A stretch of 64,000 nt of DNA from JAUCQB01 sp964586235 (lineage in GTDB: Bacteria > Planctomycetota > Phycisphaerae > UBA1845 > PWPN01), in the NCBI GenBank assembly GCA_964586235.1, contig CAZPIO010000012.1:30174-94173 (forward strand), written 5' to 3'. A model generated the notes under the pieces. The model was not told where the DNA came from, ran no database searches, and was given only the letters and a program-made list of their open reading frames with translations. A program made the position numbers and the translations under genes. This document shows positions 24,974 through 32,656 of the stretch, one piece after another (position 1 is the first letter of the stretch; every line of letters begins with the position of its first letter).

Positions 24974-26011
24974 ATGTCCGCGGGCAACACAGTCGCTTGC
25001 GACCAGGCAGTGTTCACTTCGATTCGCACCCCCACGGGGCAGGGCTACCGCATTGTCGCGGCCAGCCCGCAAGTGCGCGCCGATGAAAAGGCGGAGATCA
25101 CCGCCCGCTCGCCGTCGCACGGCAGCCTGGGGGGGGGCCGGCCGGACGCCGTCGGCCTGCTGACCTACGAGCTCGGCAGTGGCCGTCGCTGCGTGGGATA
25201 TGTCTGCCACGCGGGGACGGAGCACACCGGGCGCGGCGGCCAGCGCGTCTACACCCACATGGCGCTGCTCGACCGCGCGACTTACCAATCGCTGGACTGC
25301 GACGCGACCCGTGTGCATTCGGCCATCGGCGCCTGTGTGCGGGCCTCGGGGCCGATGCTGAAAGCCCCGCCCTATATCGAGCGGCTGGCGCTGACGCCGC
25401 CGGCACCGGCCGTGCCGCCGGCGCCCCAGGCCTTCAACTGGATCGGGGTGACCGCCGCCGATCTGATCGCCGGCCGACGGTTGGTACTCATGGGGGAAGA
25501 CAATCCGATCGCCTTCCTGCAACTCGTGCTGCTGAGCATGCCTCGTTCGCTGCGGGAACGGGTCAACGCCTCGGTTGAGATTCGTTTCTCGCCGTCTCGC
25601 GGGATGAACCTGGTCATGCTCAGCCATCCCGACCCGCAGTTGACGCGACAATTGACCGGTCGGGATATCGGGCTTGGCGTGGTTAGTGAGCCGCCTCCGG
25701 CGATTCCGGCGCACCTCGAAGGGTGGTTCGCGTTTGTCGACCGCTGGTACCGCGAGGGCCGGTTCGCCGAGGTCGTACAACTGACCTCGGACCTTTGCGC
25801 CGATGCCGCGTCCGACTCCCTGGCGCGGATCGCCGCCATCCGGCAGGACATGGAAACGGTGGATGTCGGCGATCTGGGGGTCGTCGAGAACGTGAGCCAG
25901 AGGCACTCAGGCAGCGGCCGCACACCGGCCGAAGAGGCGCTCCTGCAAAGACTGAGAACCAGGATTCAACAGCGCCGTGAGCAACTGGCGGAACCTGTGA
26001 ATTCGATCTGA
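24974..26011 (+). CDS. GTPase-associated protein 1 (GAP1-N2-like)
   Basis: 345 residues; a strong GGAGGTGATG ribosome site precedes ATG 24974. The N-terminal domain (about 1-115) reads 'QAVFTSIRTPTGQGYRIVAA', 'SPSHGSLGG' and 'GRGGQRVYTHMALLD', which matches what I know of GAP1 N-terminal domain type 2, found next to conflict-system GTPases. The middle ('DLIAGRRLVLMG', 'LLSMPRSLRERVNASVEIRF') resembles the GAP1 middle part. The C-terminal 70 residues are helical. Known GAP1 proteins are only predicted to work with the GTPase as sensor or adaptor. Last gene of the cassette; no visible toxin or effector domain. Confidence 0.75.
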   Translation: MSAGNTVACDQAVFTSIRTPTGQGYRIVAASPQVRADEKAEITARSPSHGSLGGGRPDAVGLLTYELGSGRRCVGYVCHAGTEHTGRGGQRVYTHMALLDRATYQSLDCDATRVHSAIGACVRASGPMLKAPPYIERLALTPPAPAVPPAPQAFNWIGVTAADLIAGRRLVLMGEDNPIAFLQLVLLSMPRSLRERVNASVEIRFSPSRGMNLVMLSHPDPQLTRQLTGRDIGLGVVSEPPPAIPAHLEGWFAFVDRWYREGRFAEVVQLTSDLCADAASDSLARIAAIRQDMETVDVGDLGVVENVSQRHSGSGRTPAEEALLQRLRTRIQQRREQLAEPVNSI

Positions 26012-26413
26012 CGGCTCGACGGTCGTTGCTTCAAACCGATACGCTATCCAGTGGCCAGTCTCGCAGTTGAGGCTCCGCGAAGCCCATCCTGGCCCTGTCG
26101 AACGAGCGCTGGACGCGCAACCCCCGCTCCCGGAAGGCCGTCAACGGAAACCATGGCTTTGAGACTCCCAGCCTGGCACTTGGCGGGGCTTTCGGTCTTG
26201 TGCCAATATCGAGTCACGGCTCAAACAGATAGCAGCATGCGTTTTTTTTTTTGACCTGACTTGACTCTGAATCAAACGTGCTGTAAGCTTATCGGACAAT
26301 CGGCTCGGGGCGAGTGTTCCGCATATTCGCCCGGGCTCTCTGGAGTGGCAAACAGCAGTCCTTTCAGCAACGCTTTCGATCCCCATGGTTGGTCGTGCGG
26401 GGGAGGTGCGCGC
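26012..26413. other. Spacer with poly-T tract and promoter
   Basis: About 400 bases after the GTPase cassette. It contains an 11-base T run (26242-26252) directly before a promoter-like sequence; no hairpin precedes the T run, so it is not an obvious terminator. No gene is seen. Confidence 0.5.
26261..26289 (+). promoter_or_regulatory. Sigma-70-like promoter
   Basis: TTGACT (five of six bases of the -35 consensus), a 17-base spacer, then TAAGCT as a weak -10. It lies about 125 bases before the TPR protein start and just after the 11-base T run. Confidence 0.35.
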
Positions 26414-27802
26414 ATGCGACGACAGTGCTTCTTCCTTTATGCCTGCGGTTTGACGGTGTTGGCCTCGTCTCTGCTGTCTCCGGCGGTGCGGGCCGCCGAT
26501 TCCTCGGTCGCCTCGCTCTGGCAGGAGGCCGAGCAGCTTCGGCAGACCGAGCAATACGCCGAGGCGGCCGATCACTACCGATCGATCCTGGCCAGTGAGA
26601 CCCATTGGAAAAAACGGGCCAAGGCGGCCTGCATGGGGGCCGCGTGCCTGGACCGCGCCGGTCGGTCGAGCGAGAGCATCCCGCTTTTGGACGCGGCCAT
26701 TGCCGAGGCAGACAATCTCCTGGCCCAGAACAAGCCCGGAGTGGATGAAAGCTGGACCTTGAGTGCCCTGTACGGCAAGGCCGTGGCCTGCGAGAAGGCT
26801 GGCGACAAGGCTGGGGCCTTGAAAGCGATCGAACGGCTGCGAGCCCAGTTCTTCAAGTCCGATCAAGCTCGTCAGGCAATCCAGATCCGAGCCCGCCTCG
26901 AAGCATGGAGCGAACAACAACTGGCTCAAACACTCACTCGCGAACAGGAGGCCATGGACTTGGCCGAACAGGCGGCCGCGGCCTTCCATCAAAAGCAGCA
27001 CCCCCAGGCTCTGGAAATCTGCGACCGCATCCTGCAGCAGTACGCCGACACGGCCGCGGTTTACCCCGCCCTTCGCACCAAGGCTCTCACCTTGTGGAAC
27101 GACGGGCGGTACCGGCAGGCCAAGGCCGTCTACCAGATGATCCTCGACCGCCTTCGGCCTGTCGCGCCCCATTCCCGCCTGGCCCAGACCGCCGAATATC
27201 GGGTGGCTTGGCTGGACGCCGGCCAGATGTCCAAGGATTTCCTCCTCAGACGCCGCAAGGGCATGCCGCCAACGGACGCCGAATGGCAGCATCTTCGGGA
27301 TCGTTGCCAAGTCATTCTGACTCTCGATCCCGATCCTGTCCAGCGGGCCGACGCCACGGTGATGATGGTCCAATCGTGCTGTTGGCAGGGGCGATCCGAA
27401 GATGCCCTCCAGGTCGCCGAGGGGTTCCTCCGGCAGCAGGAGGGGGGCAAGAAGCTCGCCAAGTTCGGCTATCAGGCTGCATGGGTCCGCCTGTTTGCCA
27501 GTGTCGCCGCCACGAACCTGGGACGCTACCAGGAGTCGACGCTGCATTACGAGCAGGCATTTTCGTATGCGTCTCAGTGTCCCGATGCCCGCTTGCGAGA
27601 CGCCATCCTGGACGCAGCCCACGTGGCCCGTTGGCATGCGATGGAAAGATCCGGGGCCAGCGCCGAGCAGTTGCTTCAGCTCGCCCAGGAGCACGTGGCC
27701 CAACTCCCGAACACGACGAGCGCCTCGCAGATGCGCGGGTACATCCAGCAACAGGAGCAGGAGCAGTCAACGCAGAGCGAGGCACCGGTTACACCTCCGT
27801 AA
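26414..27802 (+). CDS. Secreted TPR-repeat protein
   Basis: 462 residues from ATG 26414, which follows GGGAGG; the frame continues upstream but without signal or ribosome site. A signal peptide of about 25 residues (...SPAVRA-AD) is followed by helical TPR-type repeats: 'LWQEAEQLRQTEQYAEAADH', 'GKAVACEKAGDKAGALKAIE', 'QKQHPQALEICDRILQQY' and 'ATNLGRYQESTLHYEQAF'. The end is Gln/Glu-rich. Periplasmic or secreted protein-protein scaffold; partner unknown. It is on the same strand as the following secreted protein gene, 56 bases before it. Confidence 0.78.
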   Translation: MRRQCFFLYACGLTVLASSLLSPAVRAADSSVASLWQEAEQLRQTEQYAEAADHYRSILASETHWKKRAKAACMGAACLDRAGRSSESIPLLDAAIAEADNLLAQNKPGVDESWTLSALYGKAVACEKAGDKAGALKAIERLRAQFFKSDQARQAIQIRARLEAWSEQQLAQTLTREQEAMDLAEQAAAAFHQKQHPQALEICDRILQQYADTAAVYPALRTKALTLWNDGRYRQAKAVYQMILDRLRPVAPHSRLAQTAEYRVAWLDAGQMSKDFLLRRRKGMPPTDAEWQHLRDRCQVILTLDPDPVQRADATVMMVQSCCWQGRSEDALQVAEGFLRQQEGGKKLAKFGYQAAWVRLFASVAATNLGRYQESTLHYEQAFSYASQCPDARLRDAILDAAHVARWHAMERSGASAEQLLQLAQEHVAQLPNTTSASQMRGYIQQQEQEQSTQSEAPVTPP

Positions 27803-27858
27803 CCGCCAGTTTGCGAGGCTGACACGTTCGAGTCATCCTTCGTTGACAGGAGGAGCAG

Positions 27859-30800
27859 ATGTCCAAGCGAACAGGGAATTCAAGCCGGGCTCTCGCCGGC
27901 CTCTCGGCGGCGGATGCCTTCGCCTGCCTGATTGCCTTGCTGGGCACGGTCTTACCGGGTGACGGGCCCGCCCTTGCCGGTGAGTTCACCCCCTGCGACG
28001 TCAATCCGTGTCAACCCTGGTGCCCAGACCCCGACTGTAACCCCCTGTGCGGCGGCAGCATGGAGGACCCGGACTGTCTTCTGTCAGCGTGCTCTGGTCC
28101 CTCCGGCGACTGCCAGGCATCCTGCTGCCCGTGCGATGCCGGCTGCGAGGAGCACGGTGCGGATGTCTCCGTTTGGCCCGACCTGACCTGGATCGGAGAC
28201 GTCGTCACGGCCACGGTTTGTTCCGGCGACATCGACCCGATGTGCTCCAACCTCCTGGTTCAGGGAGCCGAGTTTACCACGCACGACTTCGCTTGTCCGC
28301 TCAAGTACAGCGCGCCGGTGCCGCCGCCGCTGGCGGAGTGGCTCTACACGCCCTCGCCCTGGCCTATTGGCCCATGCGTACTCTCACCCTACGGGGAGGA
28401 CTGGGACAGCACCGTTTATCTGCCGGACTCGTATACTTTCTCTCTGTCGCCGTATACGGTTTGGGGCTGTAGTATCGATGCAGGGACGCCGTACGGCACT
28501 TACGGACACCGTGTGTTCAGCGCCTTGAGTCTGGACCTTGCGCTTGCCAACGGCTCTCCTCCGTACACAGCGTTCCCGGAAAAGACGCCGCTGGAAGACC
28601 AGGAGCCTAGTTACTACCTCGGCGTCAACGATGACTTCGGCGAAGGCAAGCCGACGGAAGACTGGGAGGACCCCAGCCCGATTTCTGTACCCCATCTTCC
28701 GGGTGAGGCTGCAATCGCGAGCGTCAATGACATGGTCCGCTTGTACCTGGATCTGATCGGCCTTGACCTCACAACCTGCGGCAGCGGAAGGGTGTCGGTG
28801 CGTCTATGGGCTGCTCCCGCCAACTGGGTTCGCCTGCTGGCGATCAATCCCGATTGCCTGACCCTCGCCGACTGCGGCGGTGATCCCCTGTGCCCCAACT
28901 GTTACGAGGTGATAACTTTCTCCCGCGATATCGCCCCTGACTACCTGCTCGGAAGCAGGTCCAACTGGCTATTCTATCTTGAAGGTCTGTACCCGGGCAC
29001 AGTGGTCGTCACGGCCGATGGCACCATCGACGGCGACCCCAACCGGAGGCGAATCGATGAGATCCTGTTCAAGGTCGTCAAAATCGACGCCGATGTGGAC
29101 AGCGATAACACCAAGACCGCCGCCCCGTTCGGCCCTGACGGGAGCATTGACGAAGACCGGATCGAAGACAGTGCAGACTTGCCGGGCCGCATTATCCTCG
29201 TGAACGATGACGATGACGACAACGATGGAGTGGTGGACTACGGGGACGGCTATGACCTCAACCCGCATGCCTTCATTCCCCAAGACAACTCCAACGAGGC
29301 CGAAGACGACTTTATCGAAATGAAGCTCAGAGTACCCGCCCCGGTCGATCTCGCGATTGCCGAGATTCGGGTAACCTATGAAGCCTCCGATCCACTGAAC
29401 GCAGCCCACGAGTACGGACAGCCCCCGGAGGTTCCGCCGATCAGCCTCACGCCTGCTCCCGGCGTGTTGCGCATTTGGACGAAGAGAGGCAGCGAGCCGC
29501 GGTCCTGGTTGGCCGCACCTGCGGGCGATTACGTTGTTCCCGACACCCACCCCGCGTCTGCTCTGGGTCTGAGCAACGGCACGCGCGAGGTGAGCCTCTG
29601 GCTGGAGGGCATCAGCCCCGGCCAGACGCGGGTCGTGTTCGAACTCGACCCCGACGGCGACGGCCCGGCGGGCTTCGTCCACAGCGATGCCTTCCGGGTG
29701 ACGGTCCTCAAGGTGGCCATCGTGAATCCTACGGCGCCGACATGGGTATATGATTCTGAAATGGGAAAGAAAACGCCCAGAATCATGACCCCGGCGGCCG
29801 GTGATTCGCTCACAGGGAACGAGTTCACATATTCCGCTGCCTATCCCGACGGCGTGCTCTTCGTGCCGGTGCGCATCCAGATTGAACCCGACACCCCCCA
29901 GATTCGAGCACTCTTTGAGAACAGGATCCGCACCCGGGTTTCTCCAATCGATGATTCGCACTCGGGCCACGAGAACGTCCAACTCGCCTGGAATAGCCCT
30001 TTTCCGGGTGAAGCGACTGCCGGGAAGGCTGCCCCCGCTGGCGGTTCTCTCTGGTACGCCCTGGCCACGTTCACAAAGCTTCCCCCCAATAACGGCGATT
30101 TCGGTCGCAAGACGCTCACCGTGGACTTCCTCGGAGTGGCGGGCAACGTCCTCTGCTCCCCGAGAACCAGGGATTATGAAATCTTCTACGCGTGGGGCGC
30201 AATTAATCATCCCAACCTACCCGGGAAACCTGATCTGGACAACTTCTCGGCTACCAACGTTGACACCATTGGATTTGGCGATAGTACTCGCTCGCCGAAC
30301 TGGTTCTTCTATTGGAACCGTACTGGCGCCGGCAACCCGGCGGCGCGCTTTGACAGCACCATGAGCGTGTACGAGAACGAAGCAGCCTTCGTACCTGCCG
30401 GTTTCAACTGGTATAGGTACACCGGACCTCGCGAACGAATCCTTGTGGGTCCCCTCGGCCTTTCGGACTTGTTCAATACCATCAACTCGACTGGTACGCC
30501 GAAAACCGGGATCGATGCCTTCGCGGATCTCATTCTGCATGAGGCGCGCCATGTCACACAGGTCATCGAGCACAACGGATTGAACCCTTACGACGTCGCG
30601 ACCCTGGGCGGAGCGAGGATTGGATGGTCATGGTGCGACATGGGCATGGTCTTCAAGCGCACCAGAGCAAACATCGAGGCTTACGGCTACAATCATTTCC
30701 AGGCGGGGCCCGATGGTGAGCCAGGAACGGCCGGTGAAGACGACGACAATCCGCCTGACGGTGAGATCGACGAACTGGACGAGTTCATCGCTGGTCTAGG

Positions 30801-31098
30801 CGACACAGTTGTGGGAGACGACGTGGACTTGGATCCGGATGGTGACGGCTGGGGGGTTGTCGCGACCGAACCGGACCCCAACCAGAACGCAGACGGGGAT
30901 GGTATAACACCTGAATGGAACAACGGCGGCTGGCAAGACAACAAGGTCTCCGGCCCCAAGGGTTCGCAGTCGAACCGTGCGGAGACCTCGCCTCAGGGGC
31001 AGTTTGCGGAGGATGATTGGGGAGATCCAGGGAAACAGCACGGCTTGGAGCATGCGACACAGAACGCGGACGGGGAGTACAATGACTATCGTGACTAG
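27859..31098 (+). CDS. Large secreted protein with Cys-rich head and HExxH motif
   Basis: 1079 residues; AGGAGG precedes the ATG. After a signal peptide (about 1-40) there is a Cys/Pro-rich head ('CDVNPCQPWCPDPDCNPLCG'), then long beta-rich regions, Asp-rich Ca-binding-like tracts ('NDDDDDNDGVVDYGDGYD' and later 'DLDPDGDGWG'), and near the C-terminus 'LILHEARHVTQVIEH' (His894-Glu-x-x-His898), the pattern of a zinc metallopeptidase active site. A third ligand is not obvious, so peptidase activity is a suggestion only. The stop overlaps the next gene's start region by 17 bases. Confidence 0.72.
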   Translation: MSKRTGNSSRALAGLSAADAFACLIALLGTVLPGDGPALAGEFTPCDVNPCQPWCPDPDCNPLCGGSMEDPDCLLSACSGPSGDCQASCCPCDAGCEEHGADVSVWPDLTWIGDVVTATVCSGDIDPMCSNLLVQGAEFTTHDFACPLKYSAPVPPPLAEWLYTPSPWPIGPCVLSPYGEDWDSTVYLPDSYTFSLSPYTVWGCSIDAGTPYGTYGHRVFSALSLDLALANGSPPYTAFPEKTPLEDQEPSYYLGVNDDFGEGKPTEDWEDPSPISVPHLPGEAAIASVNDMVRLYLDLIGLDLTTCGSGRVSVRLWAAPANWVRLLAINPDCLTLADCGGDPLCPNCYEVITFSRDIAPDYLLGSRSNWLFYLEGLYPGTVVVTADGTIDGDPNRRRIDEILFKVVKIDADVDSDNTKTAAPFGPDGSIDEDRIEDSADLPGRIILVNDDDDDNDGVVDYGDGYDLNPHAFIPQDNSNEAEDDFIEMKLRVPAPVDLAIAEIRVTYEASDPLNAAHEYGQPPEVPPISLTPAPGVLRIWTKRGSEPRSWLAAPAGDYVVPDTHPASALGLSNGTREVSLWLEGISPGQTRVVFELDPDGDGPAGFVHSDAFRVTVLKVAIVNPTAPTWVYDSEMGKKTPRIMTPAAGDSLTGNEFTYSAAYPDGVLFVPVRIQIEPDTPQIRALFENRIRTRVSPIDDSHSGHENVQLAWNSPFPGEATAGKAAPAGGSLWYALATFTKLPPNNGDFGRKTLTVDFLGVAGNVLCSPRTRDYEIFYAWGAINHPNLPGKPDLDNFSATNVDTIGFGDSTRSPNWFFYWNRTGAGNPAARFDSTMSVYENEAAFVPAGFNWYRYTGPRERILVGPLGLSDLFNTINSTGTPKTGIDAFADLILHEARHVTQVIEHNGLNPYDVATLGGARIGWSWCDMGMVFKRTRANIEAYGYNHFQAGPDGEPGTAGEDDDNPPDGEIDELDEFIAGLGDTVVGDDVDLDPDGDGWGVVATEPDPNQNADGDGITPEWNNGGWQDNKVSGPKGSQSNRAETSPQGQFAEDDWGDPGKQHGLEHATQNADGEYNDYRD

Positions 31099-32182
31099 AT
31101 TCATCGCTGGCTCAGCGATTTCTATGGCCTTCCTTTCCAGCACGGCCTTGGCCGAGGCGCTCGTCCGTGGGCCTGACTGGCTCCTGAGCAAGTCCGACCT
31201 TGTGCTAATCGTCAAGTTGCCGGAGTCCTGTAAACCGGGTCAGGTCACCACGGTGCGACTATTGAAAACCATAACAGGCCAAGCCCCTTCCGAGTTCTTC
31301 TCGGTCTTTTATCCCCAGCCCAACATGGAGGAGATCTGGACCCATGTTCCGCCCAAGAAGGGGACGGTGCTGTTGGCCTTTTTGAAGAATTATCCCGACG
31401 GGACCTTTGTGGCGGCAACGGCCGTCGGGCGCGCACGCTCCCTTGTAGACGGAAAGGAGGTTGAGAAAGAGTATTTCCTTCCGTCGAGCGGAAATCAGTG
31501 CCTTAAGCTCATCAAGGACGAAGGTGACGTGAATCGCGTCGCTGAGTTGTTCTCACAGTTCCTGGGATGGGACCAGCTCGACGCGCGCCGTCGATCGGAA
31601 TTGCTCAAGGCATCGCTGACCGGCCCTGAAATCATGAGGGGCATTGCTTTCGACTGGATGATGATCGACTCCAAAATCGATTTCGAGAAGCATGAGGAGG
31701 TGTCAGACGAGATTGTAGAAGGAATACTCGCAAATCTGCATTCGCCTAACCCCCTTCTTCGTCAGGATGCCCGCTTGGCCATCTATTATGCGCTCTGGTC
31801 GCGCAAGGACCTGCTGCCATACTGCATCGATGCCTTGGATGAGCCGGATGCTCTCCCGTGGGCAGTCGCCACACTCAACGGGCGTCTCGAACTCTTCCTC
31901 GATGCGGACAAGTCGCCGGAGACAAGAGCCGCTGCGATCAAGGACTGGTGGGCTCGAACGGGATCGAAGAAGCCCGACTTTCGCCGATTCATGCCCAAGC
32001 CCGCACCGCAGCCGCAACCGGGGGCTTCCGTCAGGCCAGGCGCCGATGGCGCCGCCGTAACGAGCGGTCCTGGCCGGAGCAGAATCAGGATGGAACTGAC
32101 CACCACGCACCCAGCCACCCAATCGGCAACCCGGCCGGCAACGACTCCCACCCCATCCGAACCGACCGAAGGCGGGAGATGA
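31082..32182 (+). CDS. Secreted protein coupled to the HExxH protein
   Basis: 366 residues from ATG 31082, inside the last codons of the preceding gene and preceded by GGGGAG, which implies translational coupling. The signal peptide is 'MTIVTRFIAGSAISMAFLSS' up to TALA. The middle is mixed alpha/beta with 'VLLAFLKNYPDGTFVAATAV', similar in feel to planctomycete secreted proteins with an NTF2- or netrin-like domain; residues 180-310 are helical and HEAT-like ('NPLLRQDARLAIYYALWSRK'). The C-terminus is Pro/Ala/Thr-rich and low complexity. Function unknown; probably acts with the upstream protein. Confidence 0.72.
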   Translation: MTIVTRFIAGSAISMAFLSSTALAEALVRGPDWLLSKSDLVLIVKLPESCKPGQVTTVRLLKTITGQAPSEFFSVFYPQPNMEEIWTHVPPKKGTVLLAFLKNYPDGTFVAATAVGRARSLVDGKEVEKEYFLPSSGNQCLKLIKDEGDVNRVAELFSQFLGWDQLDARRRSELLKASLTGPEIMRGIAFDWMMIDSKIDFEKHEEVSDEIVEGILANLHSPNPLLRQDARLAIYYALWSRKDLLPYCIDALDEPDALPWAVATLNGRLELFLDADKSPETRAAAIKDWWARTGSKKPDFRRFMPKPAPQPQPGASVRPGADGAAVTSGPGRSRIRMELTTTHPATQSATRPATTPTPSEPTEGGR

Positions 32183-32656
32183 ACGAAGGCGAGGGGGCGA
32201 TCAAAGGGGACGCGGGCAGACGGCGTTAAGGCTTGACTCTTCTTCGCCGTTCCGGCCTCCTCACACTCAGACGCGTTGACTGGACAGGGCCGATCTCTAT
32301 AATTGCCCCTCCAAGTGGACGTTGCAGCCGGAGAGATGGCCAAAGGGGCCGACGCCGAGGCGCGGATGCGGCTCTTCCGTTGAAAGGCCCGACACATTGG
32401 CAAGAATCACCTTGCTGGCTGGGATTGTGCTGGTGATCTCGCTGGTGACGGCGTCACCATTGTCCGGTCAACCGCGCCCGCTTGAGTACACGCTGGGGTC
32501 AGAGCTTCAATAGTCATTAGAGGGTGCGGGTCATGGCCCGGGCTTTGCGGATTGAGTTTGCCCATGCCTTGTATCACGTGACCTCGCGGGGGAACGCCCG
32601 TCAGAAGGTGTTTCGGACAAAAACCGGCACACGAGCACGCGGGGGTGACGCCGCCG
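32183..32656. other. Spacer with transposase remnant
   Basis: About 470 bases between convergent genes. Only the truncated REP-associated transposase at 32533-32625 is recognisable. Confidence 0.5.
32533..32625 (+). pseudogene. Truncated REP-associated tyrosine transposase
   Basis: From the ATG the translation 'MARALRIEFAHALYHVTSRG' continuing 'NARQKVFR' is the conserved N-terminus of IS200-like REP-associated transposases (RAYT), including the YHVTSRG strand. After about 31 residues homology stops, and the frame runs on as unrelated sequence into the opposite-strand gene. The HUH motif and catalytic Tyr are absent, so it is dead. Its presence supports the view that the palindromes in this genome are REP-type elements. 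Confidence 0.8.

Noticed and set aside
26141..27751. 536-codon minus-strand frame opposite the TPR protein
   Set aside because: The plus-strand protein has a signal peptide and helical repeats and a GGGAGG site; the opposite frame is a shadow.
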